64,000 nucleotides of DNA from Myoxocephalus aenaeus (lineage: Eukaryota; Chordata; Actinopteri; Perciformes; Cottidae): assembly GCA_038501785.1 (NCBI GenBank), contig JBAMJR010000099.1, positions 2,141,501 to 2,205,500 of the forward strand, read 5' to 3'. Under the pieces are notes generated by a model. That model worked only from the letters and a program-made list of their open reading frames with translations. It did not search any database and was not told where the DNA came from. Shown here one piece after another: positions 20,721 to 33,519 of this stretch. How positions within the stretch are numbered: position 1 is the first letter of the stretch; each line of letters opens with the position of its first letter. A program made the translations under genes and the position numbers.

Positions 20721-23700
20721 CAAACCGACCATGTTTAGGCATAAAGGTTATAACTTTTCCATTTTTACACAGTTTTTTTACTAAAACTCCTTGGTAACAG
20801 GCCAATGCATTGTTTTGTTGTGATTTTTCAGGTTGTTGTTTAAGCCTTGAACCATGGAGTTGGAAAAGCTCAGGGGCGGCTCGAGAAGGCATTTTTGGGG
20901 AATCTTGATCAAATTATGCTCAGATCATGCAATATTTTTATAGTTATGATCAAAATATGGTATAAAAGTGTCATTTTTAGAAATATACATTTCAAGTATT
21001 ATAACTATTTTGGGGTTCATACTTGAAGAATGGGTACAGGGAACCCCAGAGCCGCAAAAGGTTTTAAAACTAATGTTTAAAAAAATAAATTCAAAGCAAG
21101 TATTTAAATACAAATGAATCATAGATCATGAAATAGTTGTATCCTAATCATTTGAATTTTAGGTTTTATGTCAATAGCCAACTTAGATGGCAATAACAAA
21201 GTTAAATGATGAAATTGAAGATTGCTCACTGTTTAAACCACCCTCAGGATGGTTCAAGGGTTCTGATAAAAAATAAAAAATAAATCCTGTTGCCAAAAAG
21301 ATTTGGCCAATATCTGAATTGGCAGGTCAGACTTCTTGTTTAATCTAAAAAATTTCGAATAGTTTGCATACCCATACTAAATACACAAGGGCTATTTGAA
21401 TAATTTAAAAAGGTATAATATACAGAAAACACTTGTGAGACCAGTTACGAGGATATTCATATAGCAGTATATGTGTTACTGGTTTATTCGTTGATGAAAA
21501 AATTAAACTTCCAGGATGTATTTTCTCTTTTTAATTATGCATATCATCGCTTATTTTTCTACTATAAATAGCACTATGTGTTAACAGTATCTCTGCAAAG
21601 TTTGACTTTGATTAAGTGAAGTTAAAAATGTTTAGTAATTCATTTAGTGCAGATTTCGTGAACCGTAGGTTTAGGTCCCTAAGCTTTCTTCCTGAACCTT
21701 GGACGCCTCTGTTTCCACAACTCTGCTCAAGCAGATACACCAATACATACCAAGCAAGTATTGTTTCTTCCATAAGTAAGTCATTTCAGTGTTTTGGCTG
21801 GGAATAAATGGCTGGGAAAAAATGCAATGTGGTTGATATATGGCTTTGTCTGACAGTGGTTTTGGTGCAATTGGCGGATTACATAGGTTGTAAGCTTTCC
21901 AGAAAGTTGTGCCAATCATGTGTGGCAACAAGCTAGGGACATACAAATTGCTATTTTCATAACTTGGAGAGCTCTCTCTCTCTCTCGAGTCACTTTTGAG
22001 TCCTTCGAGTCATATTTATGGTTTATGTTAATATTTATGGTTGCATTGTGTTATAAACATGTACAATGCATTGATATGCTCTTGTAAGTCCAGGCTTTGC
22101 AGTTTTCTTTGCTATGTCACATTGGCACATATTCCACATTGGCTTCACTTTTCAGAAAATCAAAACATCAAAGTTTGATGCTTGGGAAAAACTAAATTAG
22201 TTGAATATAGTATTACTTGTTACAATATAATTAGATAATGACATACACTATTTGTAATACGCTGCTTTAGTACAAAGTTCGGTGTATGTCTAACAAGTCA
22301 ACCAAGTTAATAATAATAGTTATTATGTGAGCTTTGAATATCTTTCTCTGTGCAAGACATTGGAATAGAATATAGAATAGCACGGTGTTTAAGGATGACT
22401 GTTAATGCAGAAGTGGAGGTATGAAGTAGTAAAACCGAGGGTAGACTGGAGAAATGACACTTTTCCACATGGAGGCCTTTTTTTCCTTTAGAGATCCCTA
22501 CCAGATGATAAGAGAAACAAAATTACAGTATGAAATTAATTAAGATCCAGCAAAACGATTACTGGATTAGTCTAGCATTAATTGGAAACTCTGATGAAGA
22601 CTGTATATCACAAAGATTAGGAGCATCTGAGCCTCTTGTGTTCAAGGAAATAATATCAGGATGGAATTTTTGTTTCAAATGTTGGTGTGATAGTGGTAGC
22701 AGGGGGTGAACATATTCAATCTATAACGACTATCTCCTAAAGTTGGTATTTAATACTTTATACAAAGTTTTCGGATTATAAAAACCTGAAGACACTAATG
22801 TATATACATCCAGACAATCTTGTATTGTGCCACTAAAAATAGAAATCAACAGTTTCTAACTTCCACCCTTTTGAGCTATTTTGGGGTCTTTGCCAGCTCA
22901 GGAGGCCAACGCTTCAAATGCAACACCTTCAGATTTGCAATGAAGAGAAAGAAGCAGCAATAGGATAGCCGTGGGGGTTAGCAGGCTGCTTTCTTTTCTC
23001 CAAGCATGTGGCCCTCATTCTTCCCCCAGCATCCACCATGTGGGATCAGTACCTTGTGTGTTACTGAAGGCAAAGGCTTCTATTAACAAGAGAGATGCCC
23101 TCTCTGAGCCGAGCAGGCACACTGGGTCTGTCTGTCTCTTCAGCCTTCAGGCTCTAGATGTCCAATAAAGGTAACCCCCCCCCCCCCCCTCGAACAGCAC
23201 ACATGGTTGAGTGGATGGTTTAGTGTCTTTTGGCAGATGTGGATGGCGGGCTGACAGGAAGGTATGGATTTGACCACGATGAGGTCATTGTTTACCTGCA
23301 GAGGTTGTAATGAAGTAGTGTTGTGCCGCAAGATAGAACTCTAAGGGAGACATTTCTCTACATGACCATACAAGTACAAACCATCTATCCCAGTCTTATC
23401 AGTCTCATGTTCCATCTTTTTCCTAAAGTATATATGAGGCTTTATGTATACATATGTGTTTGGAAGAGAGAGATTATGCTGGTATGTTCACACTACGCAT
23501 TTTTAAGCAGAAGGACCCAAGTAGAAGTCAGATAGCCACCGCCATCACTCACAGCAACAGTGCGTCTTCGACTTTGCTGAGCCCTTACTCTGAGATAAGG
23601 CTTCGGATCCCTTTGGCTCTGCAGTTTGATCAATCTGCAGATTTACAGCCACCACTGCAGCACACTGATGAAGCATAAGAGCAGTAAATTCTGCTCCCTT

Positions 23701-24124
23701 CATAGAAAATGCTCCTCTCTATCTCTCTCATGTATTGATGTAACACCCTTGAAATATTTCCTTTCGACGGAATAACTAGCAAATGTGGCTGATCTTAATC
23801 AGCTAGGACTTGTTCCTCTCTGTGTTTCTGTTCATATTACTGTTTTTTTTGCACATTTGCTGTACATCTAATACTTCACAGAAATTGCAAAAGTTCTCAT
23901 TTACATCCCTTAATGTTAGCGCCGATCTGTCAGGAGCTCAGCAAGACTCCATCTAGCCCTCTGAGAAGCTTCCCTGCGTAACTGAATTTTCACTCCCACG
24001 AATATTTGATACTCATCATAGCTTAAATGGCAGGGTTGTTCTCCTCGAAGTCAGATTCATATCCCTATCAGTCTCCTCTCAAGTTCCTTTAATAACTTTT
24101 AATGCTCTCGGTTTGGACTCTTCT
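20721..24124. other. AT-rich non-coding stretch
   Basis: No gene recognised. It holds a short CT tract (21,972-21,986) and a C15 run (23,175-23,189). Confidence 0.5.
23175..23189. repeat. C15 homopolymer
   Basis: Fifteen consecutive C. The length may be unreliable in assembly. Confidence 0.9.
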
Positions 24125-25445
24125 GCTTTTACTCTGGACTCTGTCTCACCCTCCACCTTGAAGCACTGTGCTGACCAGCTGTCTCCGGTGTTCACTGAGA
24201 TCTTCAACACCTCCCTGGAGACATGCCACGTGCCAGCCTGCTTCAAGGCCTCCACCATCATCCCCATCCCCAAGAAACCCAGGATCACAGAACTCAATGA
24301 CTACAGGCCCGTCGCCCTGACCTCTGTGGTCATGAAGTCTTTTGAGCGCCTGGTCCTGTCCCACCTCAAAACCCTGACTGACCCACTCCTGGACCCTCTG
24401 CAATTCGCCTACAGGGCCAACAGGTCTGTAGACGATGATGTCAACATGGCCCTCCACTACATCCTCCAGCATCTGGACTCCCCAGGAACCTACGCCAGGA
24501 TCCTGTTCGTGGACTTCAGCTCTGCTTTCAACACCATCATCCCGTCTCTGCTGCAGGACAAGCTCTCCCAGCTGCACGTGCCTGACTCCACCTGCAGGTG
24601 GATCACAGACTTCCTGACTGACAGGAAGCAGCACGTGAGGCTGGGGAAACACGTCTCAGGCTCTCGGTCCACCAGCACCGGTTCCCCCCAAGGATGCGTT
24701 CTTTCCCCTCTGCTCTTCTCGCTGTACACCAACAGCTGCACCTCCAGTCACCAGTCCATCAAGCTCCTGAAGTTCGCGGATGACACCACCCTCATTGGAC
24801 TCATCTCTGGTGGGGACGAGTCCGCCTACAGGTGGGAGACTGACCACCTGGAGACCTGGTGCAGCCAGAACAACCTGGAGCTCAATGCTCTGAAGACAGT
24901 GGAGATGGTTGTGGACTTCAGAAAGAACGCAGCCCCACCCACCCCTCTCATCCTGTGTGACTCCCCCGTCGACGCTGTGGAGTCCTTCCGCTTCCTGGGC
25001 TCCATCATTTCCCAGGACCTCAAGTGGGAACTGAACATCAGCTCCATCGCCAAGAAGGCCCAGCAGAGGATGTTCTTCCTGAGGCAACTGAAGAAATTCA
25101 ACCTGCCGAAGAAAATGATGGTGCACTTCTACACTCTGCTCCTCCATCACCGTCTGGCACACCGCAGCCACTGCCAAGGACAAGGCCAGGCTGCGGCGCA
25201 TCATCCGCTCTGCTGAGAGGGTGATTGGCTGTAATCTGCCATCCCTCCCAGACTTGTTCGACTCCAGGACTCTGAGGCGAGCTAGGAAGATTGCAGCTGA
25301 CCCCTCTCACCCTGGACATAACCTGTTCGTGTCCCTCCCCTCTGGCAGGAGGCTGAGGTCCATCAGGACCAAGACTTCACGCCACACAAACAGTTTCTTC
25401 CCGTCGGCAGTCGGGCTCATCAACAGGGCCCGGGTCCCCCACTGA
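24125..25445 (+). pseudogene. LINE reverse transcriptase, 5'-truncated with one internal deletion
   Basis: The open frame (24,113-25,216) has no real start; its first codon is TTG. Family similarity begins near SPSTLKHCADQLSPVF. Reverse transcriptase motifs follow in order: FVDFSSAFNTIIPSLL (palm Asp near 24,512), SPQGCVLSPLLFSLYTN (24,683) and the catalytic FADD box (24,773-24,784). The frame breaks near 25,140, where about 20 bases appear deleted just before SSITVW. The correct frame resumes as AKDKARLRRIIRSAERVIGC and ends with SFFPSAVGLINRARVPH at 25,445. The encoded activity would be target-primed reverse transcription. This copy cannot do it, lacking the endonuclease half and the reading frame. 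Confidence 0.88.
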
Positions 25446-25860
25446 CTGTCTCTGTCACCCCCAGTTATTTTTATTTTTCACTTTTTATTTTTATTTTCAT
25501 TTTTTCTCTTTCTTTCTCTTTACCGTTCACTCCTCTGCACACCTCATATTTAAACACTCATGCCACTAACATACACTTTTAACTTAAACACTCGTCACTT
25601 TAACATACACTTTAACTTAAACACACATGTCACTTTAACGTACACTCACATTAACGTATCTGTTGTCTGAGCACTTTCTTATCTTACACTTATTTAATAC
25701 CCACTGCACTGTTATCGTTATCGTTGATTGTTGATTGTTGTTTGTCTCGTCTAACGTCCCATGTCCATGTCCAATGTATGCACCTTCCGCCTCGTAAAAT
25801 TCCTCATTTGTGAAAACATTCCTGGCTAATAAACAGTTTCTGATTCTGATCTGATTCTGA
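24125..25860 (+). mobile_element. 5'-truncated LINE of the Rex1/L2 (CR1-like) group
   Basis: The fragment carries the second half of a reverse transcriptase ORF, then a 3' untranslated region rich in T and in ACTTTAACATACAC-type repeats. It ends in a short tandem tail (AATAAACAGTTTCTGATTCT, then GATCTGATTCTGATT). Short tandem 3' tails and 5' truncation are usual for CR1/L2/Rex1-type elements. The endonuclease and upstream half are missing. No clear target duplication was seen. Confidence 0.85.
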
Positions 25861-28800
25861 TTATCATCAATGCTATCTATTATTTGCTCAGTCTTTATTC
25901 TTCTTCCTGCCAACATTATAATTTAATTATTTTTTTTAGAAGCAAGAGCACCTTGGCACTACTATAAATATGGATTTGACTAATTAAAAACAGGATTCTG
26001 GAATAATTTGTAGTTTCCCTGCTGAGTCATTATAACTATACTGTGGCAAAATTGGATGCCTGTCGGGCTTCAATCCGGTGCTGGTGACAAACATAAAGCT
26101 CTTCTCAGAGTCTTTTATGATTCTGCAGGGGCACTGCACACCTGACTGGGACTGAAAATGCCTCTCCCTTGGGCTGTTACTTGAGACATGATGAAGTCTC
26201 CAGAGTCTTAAAGGTATGGAGGTGATGAAGCAAGCACAAAGCCTGGATCTCTTACTTCTCCACTGTGAATGCGGAGGCAGGGTAAAGCATAAAGAGGGCT
26301 TAATGGCAACCTGCCTAACCTTCTGACCCTACTTTGTTGGACGGGAGGAACCAGGGGTACCTTACTAAGGCTCCATTCAGGAATAATAAAAGCACAAAGC
26401 TTGGATATCCGACATGTGGTTTAAATTCCTCCCATCTTTACAAGGACTTGGTGAAGGCTCTTGTCACATGTTTTCAAAGAAGCACAATATTGTCTACTTG
26501 TATTGTAATATAAGTCCTAATCAACTGATTTTGCCATCATGGTTACTGCATGCATATCCTCGACTTTTCTCATGATGTGTATTTTGAGGAATGCCAGAAA
26601 TATCATATTAATATCCCATGCAGAGCTCTCATTCTTTATCTTTTTCTAGTGTGGCTGTCTATTTCCTTATATGTCTTGCAGCTGACGCAAGCACTTATGA
26701 ATTTGATGTACACAGTTGCTAATCTAAGGCAGTTGGGGCAGGTGGGCGATGAGATCATTACTCCTGGTAATGCCGGAATCTGAGGCTCTGAGCAGAATAG
26801 AAACACTCTGATCTCTGTCCCACATGCCCTACAGCCTTGGAACTTTCTCTCAGCAGCCAGACTCTAACTGACGGTGGATCAAGAAAACCTTTGCTTTCCT
26901 TGAATGAGGCATCTTTTAATGTACTCCCATCAAGAGCATCCTTCCTCTTTATGCTCAAAATGTCAGGGAAATACAAGCTCTTTAATTAGTTGTGTTTATT
27001 TCCTGGTTGTTAATTCTTGGGTTTATTAAGTTCCAAATGTCTGTCTGGGCTCACCAGCGCAGATACAATGTCAAAAGTATTCCTTCCAGAGGGTTGAAGA
27101 GTAAAGGAAAAGTCTCTCTTCCCTGTGTGTACAGTTTGCTCTGCACCTACTGCCCTATAGGGGGAGCCATGACCTCACGTTCCTGCTGCCCTACTCCTTC
27201 CTCTGTTCCAGCTCTTCTGCTGTTTCGTTTCATATCGCTTCCAGTGTTGTACCTAAAAACAACTTCAGGCTCAGCCTTGGCCCCAGCCCCATGAATATAT
27301 CAGAAACAGAATCTACTTTGATCAAGTGCAATGCATCTTGCACAGTGACATGGTGGGACGGACAGCAACATAACAGGTAATGAATGATACGAGATTTATG
27401 TGCTTTTTCCAGCAGAATGGGCTTTAGTGTGAAGTAAAAGGTATCACTGTCAGTCAAACTGACTGCTATTCAACGGAAACTAAAGTATGTGGCATTGCAC
27501 TGTAGTTGGACACAGGGCAGGCTGGAACAATATCTCAAGAGTGTGTTTGCCCATAATCCTGCATGGCAATTGTGACAATTTCTATGAAGGGTTCAATTCA
27601 AATGTTACAATTCTGTAAAATAATCAAATAAATACAAACAAATAATACATACAGTTGTTGATTTCCAGATGGTAATCCCTGAGGTTTGTTTCATGAGAGA
27701 GAAGTTAATGAATGTCGTTTACAGCTTTTATAGTACACTTATAATATATTGTAACCTCATGAAATTTAAATTAATTAGTTTAAATAACTTTTTAATTAGA
27801 AGAAGCAATAGAACACTTGGTGGACAATTAATAATTAATTTGCATTGCAGACTTGTTCAGTACTTAAGCACTGAAGAGAGACAATTTCTAAGTGTGCATG
27901 GTGCACAAGTAAGTAACATAAGGGTGAATGCCATTGAACATCCTCTGACCCGGTTTGAGCTGCAGGGCAAATACATCATGTCGTGTGAAGAATTTAAAAA
28001 TATAGAAGGGGTTATTCAATGGATCTCTGTTTTCCAGAGATAAGTGTGGCTTGAACACAGATGTGTTAAATGTGGAGAGATAAAAAAATAAGGATTTTGA
28101 GGTTTGGCCTCACCCAGAGATTACACATGCCCGTAGAGTGATGTGCTTCATGGCCAGGGTGACATAATGCTATTGGCAGGATATTGGTTGTTTGCAGACT
28201 TTCATGCAAGAGAAACAGTTTGGCCTGAGGCAACATATACATCTGCATGTCTTTGATGCTGTGCTTTCATTTATTCTCTTGGGTCTGGGGTCAGCTGTAC
28301 AAAACAGTCCATAAACATCACAACACATTATCCTGGGCTGGACAACCATCTCTCAGCTGGGCCGACAGTGTTGCAGTCTACATTATACAGAGGCATCTTC
28401 AGAATTAATTAACCAGACAGTAATATTTGTACAGTATATAAACATGGTGGTGTGACATACTAACCATGGAAAAGGTGCCTGTGCAAATGATGTGATACTA
28501 GTGTGCAACTTTGTGCTGGAATTCATGTTTATGCCAACTTGTGTCAACTCTTATGCTATTACAATATAACGGAGTCCTGGGCCACTCTTTGAAAAATATG
28601 ATCAATGCTTTGTCATTAAATACCAGGCAAGAAGGGCAGTTTTTGATGAGTATGCAAAACACGGGATTATGTTTAGTCATGTTTAATTGTCGATGTCTAC
28701 AACATCTGCGCATGGCAACTATAGTTAAAACAATAGTTGTGACAAATAAACAGGTGATGGCATGTTAGGCAGTTAAAACTATTAAGGATAAGGTTAAGCA

Positions 28801-31670
28801 AAGGTCCTGGTCAAAGTTAATAAAAAGGTGCCCAAAAAGCATTGACATGATAGAATATATATACCCATCCACAGCCATATATCCACTTTGCAACATGGAG
28901 AACACTAATGCCTGCACTGGGACTGACTGCTGACACTTAGATAAATTGTGATGTACTCTATCATCCATCATGGATACAATTTTCATTTGAAACTAAATTA
29001 AACATTTTACTTATTGATTAGTTTCGAAACACAGAGACACACACAATGTGCACCCACAGACATGTACAACCTGTGTCGGAAACTAAAATGGGGGTTGGGA
29101 ACTTTTCACAGAAAATTGACAATATGCCCACCAGCTCGTTCTGGACTGCATCACTGTGGGCAACAAAGGAAGTGAAGACTCTGTGACCCATCTGCTCACA
29201 TCACATCCAATGCAACATGGGTATATTACTTAACCCCATTTTGACCACAGACTAATAATTGTAAATCCACATAGTCACACTCATTATTATCTGAATATGC
29301 ACCAACACAAACGCCACAAACTATAAACACACATTTAATCATACTCACATGCAGGTGCAAACACATATGCACGCTCATGTGCACTTATTAGCATATCACA
29401 TTTGCATGCATCCATTTGACCAGGCAAATATTGATGATTTGTCCTAACGTATTCTGTAAAAATAATAATCTGATGATTGCCATCGTCTAATTGCCACAGC
29501 TGTGAGAGTGTCTTTCCCTCCACTACTAGAGCGAGTGGGTCCTAGCTCATTACTCTGGCAGAGAGGGGCTGCGTTATCTACTATCTGGCCCATTTTAAAA
29601 GCTAGCCTATTTTTAAATTGGTTCCTACACACCGCCTTGTTAGCAGCAAAGAGCGTAATCTCTCACTAGGCTTCCCTACACTCTCTTTCTAACTATCAAA
29701 GTCTCTCTCTCTCTCTCAAATAATTAATGAAAGGGAGACTGTGTTGCGTCCTTTCTTCATGTAAATAATGAGTTCATTCAGTGCACAATTTTTTTTGTCA
29801 CATCTATGAAATCACGTTATTACGGTACATTTCTTTTTTGTAAATAAAAATAGTTTATTAATGTTAGTGTTATGAAGTTTATAGTAAGGCTAACACAGAC
29901 TAATGGCTCCCTGCTCCTTTATTCCAATGTAACAAATGATTAGAATATTCAGTAAACCTGTAGACTGGTGAAAATATACTGTCTGTAGATGTGTTGAGCA
30001 GTTAAATAGGTAATTGTATTTGCCTCATTGCTGAAGATTGACTCTGTTGTTGCACATCTACAACATTATCTCCAAAGAGATTTCAGAGAACCAATTCCCT
30101 CTGGAGTGTATCTTGAACGCTTGTAACTTAAAAATGTTTCAAGGATTTTTACATTGTCCATCTTCTCCACTCTCTGTCGCTCTCATTCTCTCATGTCCTC
30201 CCTCTTTTTTTCTTCTTCTCTATCCGTTTCTCTTTGTCTTCTGTTACTAAGGGTACGATCAGCTCCCTTGCTTTTCTTGCTTTGCCCCTTCACTCTCTCT
30301 CCCTCTCTTTTTCTCTGTCATGTGGTGTGCAGGGGATTCTTGGCTGACACCCAATTTGCAGGCAATGTGTTGTAATTGCTTTTTGTTGGTGGAAACAAAC
30401 TCCAAAAAACACATCACTGACACAAATTATTTCCATGATATTGCATTTGTGTATTACTGCATTTCTCAATGTGTGGTCACAATATGCACATACATGTGTT
30501 GAAGATGTCAGACATGCACATGTTCATGTGACGGCTTTGTCTCCATCTGTTTTCATGGGTCGTGCTGTATTGCTTTTGTAAAAGAGCCTAAAAATGGCCT
30601 ACAGGGGGATTTTTGTGTTTCTGTACTTTTATGGTACGTCACTGCATTTGCATGTCTGACAATTGGCTGCAGGAATCTGCTGTGAAGGACAGTCTCTTTG
30701 TCTTTGGAGGGAACTCATTAGGTGTGCAGGCGTTCGCCCCATTCTCGGGTTGGAGCTTACTCCGTCAACACCATTTGTGCATTTCATTTTTCACGCCTGC
30801 TCTTTCACTCCACTCCCTCTGCATCACTCCGTGTCCCCCGTCAACCCCAACACGCCTCTCGCAGTTTCCCCCTCCGCCCCCTTCCCTTCTTGTTCTCTAT
30901 CCCCTCGTCTTGGCCCAGTGCAAATCTAGGGCATTCTGCTGCAAGGGCTGATATATCTGAAGCCAAGTAACACATACATTTATGTTTCAAGCACCCATGA
31001 CTGTGACGGACATGTATAATGCTATCAGACTCTGTCAGACATGCCAGCTCTCTGCTGTTGTTTAAATACAAAGCTATTTAATGTGTCAGAACCTTGTGTG
31101 GTGGAGACCTACAGTGGCTCTTTTCTGTACCATGACTCTAATTTTTCAGGTGTTGACACACTACTGCACATGAATATGAAACACATTTTACATATAAATT
31201 CAAGGTATTTAGCTGATAATCGAAATTTAGCTATGTTTCAGCCCTAGATGTCAGGTCTACGTATATACTGCTATTAATATGGCATATGGCAACAACCTAC
31301 CTTTTTGGACCTCCCTTTAAGTGTTTTTTAACTTGAAGAAAGTATATACTATCACCAGACCAGTCTGTGTCCAATGAAATGAGGGGCTGAAGTGGGTGTG
31401 ACCTTTTGCCTGGGAGTGAAACACTCTTTCCATGAAGCAAAGTTACACAGGACACAGTGCCACCAAAAGTTTACTATGGCTTTTTAACATTTTTTATATT
31501 GAAATATCTTTATAGAAAATATGTATGCATGCACATTAATATGTAAAGAAGTATGATTTCATTGTCAAAAGACTTATTTTGTATTTATTTACTTACTAAA
31601 ATTGTGTTTTTTTGCTCGTCGCCTCAGGGCAACATTCTGCAGTTAGACCACTTCATAATAATAATAATTA

Positions 31671-31671
<1 letters not shown>
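25861..31671. other. Long non-coding stretch
   Basis: No gene or mobile element recognised. It holds a CT tract (29,702-29,717) and pyrimidine-rich DNA at 30,155-30,320. Frames here show no family motif. Confidence 0.5.
30155..30320. repeat. Polypyrimidine-rich tract
   Basis: The plus strand is dominated by T and C (TCTCTC, CTTTTTTTCTTCTTCTC) over about 165 bases. It is low-complexity and the frames here are artefacts. Confidence 0.7.

Positions 31672-31707
<36 letters not shown>
31672..31707. repeat. (CA)18 microsatellite
   Basis: A 36-base uninterrupted CA run, next to an ATA/ATT triplet run on its left. Confidence 0.97.
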
Positions 31708-31709
<2 letters not shown>

Positions 31710-31999
31710 CATTTGGTTTACATGTTAATGTTGTTAAAATAAAACTATTTCTCAATGCATTGCTTTTTATGATTGATATATTATTAGGGACCCTCAAGCT
31801 CCCCAAAAATGGTGTGAAATATTTTTCCCTCCCCAAAACAAAAAGTCATGCCATAGAGGGTTAAGCGTCTTTTAAAAGTTGCTTTTTGGTCTTGGGCTAT
31901 GATGTCTACGATACTTTTCATAAATGTAGCCATGTATTAGCCTAGTTGGAGGCTAAATGGCAAAACAAGACATATAGTAGACAATTCCCTCGGTAGCCC

Positions 32000-32682
32000 A
32001 GTTAGTTTTTTTCCGAAGCGGGAGGAGGCGAGGATGAGAGGAAGGAGGCGAGGACGAGAGGGCGGGCGGGAGTGTACATACTCGTCCACTTTCACCACCA
32101 CAGACGTCATCATCTGAGTCAACATGAGGAAGATGATGGTGGTCTTACTGTATCTTTCTTGTCTCTTGCTTTGTAGCCTTTGTAATCAACATGGTCGTGA
32201 ACCATGAACTGGACCCAGTTGTGTAGACCAGTGATCTCCTGGTCGAACTGGTCTACACATGTTAATTTTTTTTCACAAGATTCTGAAGCTCCTCTCCACT
32301 CTGGCGATGACATCATGCGTTCTGAGTTGCTCAATACACACCCATGATAGATATCGTGTCCCTTTCAGATGCTTTGTAATGCAGCATGGAACAGAAGTGT
32401 TTTTTGAAGACTTAAGAAAAACAAATGAATCCTTCTGGGATTAGTTTTCTATTTACTTGAAAGGAATTGCCTTAGCTGACGCCTACGGACTGCAAGATGT
32501 ATTACATGATGCATTGGGTCGAATCTGTCGAGGTTGTGTTGCTGACGGGGCATGTGTGCGTAACACGGAGTGCTGAGTTCAGAGGCCATGCGTAATGGAA
32601 TAACATGACATTATCATCATGCTGATCCATGCTGTTTGGGAAGCAACCAAAACCATGAGTAGAACATCATTACGATAATAAA
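32000..32682 (+). other. Candidate small secreted-peptide locus or decayed gene (weak)
   Basis: A GC-rich patch (GGGCGGGCGGGA at 32,061) and a CRE-like GACGTCAT (32,104) precede ATG at 32,125. The frame reads MRKMMVVLLYLSCLLLCSL, which looks like a signal peptide, but reaches TGA after only 27 codons. At about 32,466-32,574 an open segment ends GRICRGCVADGACVRNTEC followed by a stop. AATAAA lies about 105 bases further, at 32,677. Linking these needs splicing that I cannot demonstrate. Reverse-strand frames overlap the first part. I recognise no family. Confidence 0.2.
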
Positions 32683-32955
32683 TAGTGTGTAGAATCTCAT
32701 TTGTGCTCTGGGATTGAATTGTAAGGTGGGCGTCCAGGGCTCACTGAGCAATATATGTTTATATAGTTATTCCTTTTTTTTATGGATTTTGTTTGTCTGC
32801 TTGATCGGCAAATTAACAGGAACTGACATACGAAGACAAGGAGTGTACTTTTAAGTAGATTCACTACAAAACTTGTATCAAGGCACAATTATAGAAGAAG
32901 CCCTTGCACTTATTCTGAAAAGTGAAGGAGAAACCGGAGCAGCTTTTTCTCACAG

Positions 32956-33359
32956 ATTAAGAGATGGTTTATTACAACGAAATTGATCCAGCAGAGGATA
33001 TGTAAGTGACCTATTTATTTTGACTATATTTGGGAAAAATATATTTTTATATATATATCGATAATTGTTCATGTACATTTGGTAGTCATTTGGGAGCGAT
33101 GTGTCAGATGATATTCCAAACAATTGTCCATCCTAAAGCAATTTGTGGATGTACACTACAAGTTTCAGTGGGGGCGGGGGATTATAAGAAATCTCAGCCA
33201 TTGTCCCCATATCTGTGTGAATTATGAAACAATAAAACCTCACTGGTCTGATATCTCAAACCTTCATCATTTCTAATGATTATTATTTTTTTCCACAGTG
33301 ATGATGAGCAACAGACTCGCACTTCTGCTGAAAGGCAACATGTCATCCCCCCAACCTAG
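32956..33359 (+). other. Possible two-exon short reading frame
   Basis: The first piece follows TTTTTCTCACAG (ends 32,955), has ATG at 32,964 (MVYYNEIDPAED) and ends at a consensus donor, GATAT|GTAAGTG (33,002). The second follows TTTTTTTCCACAG (ends 33,298). Joining them keeps frame and reads IDDEQQTRTSAERQHVIPPT, then TAG at 33,357. AATAAA follows at 33,513. The product would be 32 residues and acidic. It could be the tail of a lost transposase such as a HARBI1-like protein, but I see no domain that proves this. Confidence 0.22.
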
Positions 33360-33519
33360 CAGGGCGCAGTAAACTTTGTGTAGAAAATGCCAGGACTGGA
33401 AAATAGAAATGTTTTTGGTCGGAATGTTTATTTTCCCGCTGATTGCTTGGACTTCAGATAATATTTTTCAAAAGGCCAAAATAATCCTCCTTATTGTTCC
33501 CTGTGTGGTTTTAATAAAG

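Noticed and set aside
24113..24124. Start of the reverse transcriptase at 24,113
   Set aside because: The codon is TTG and the first residues lie at a 5' truncation point; it is not a real start.
24146..25204. Long reverse-strand frames (up to 182 codons) across the LINE
   Set aside because: They are antisense shadows of the reverse transcriptase frame, which carries all catalytic motifs on the plus strand.
32525..32574. Guanylin, insulin A-chain or hepcidin identity for the four-cysteine end
   Set aside because: The cysteine spacing (C-2-C-5-C-5-C) does not fit any of these families.
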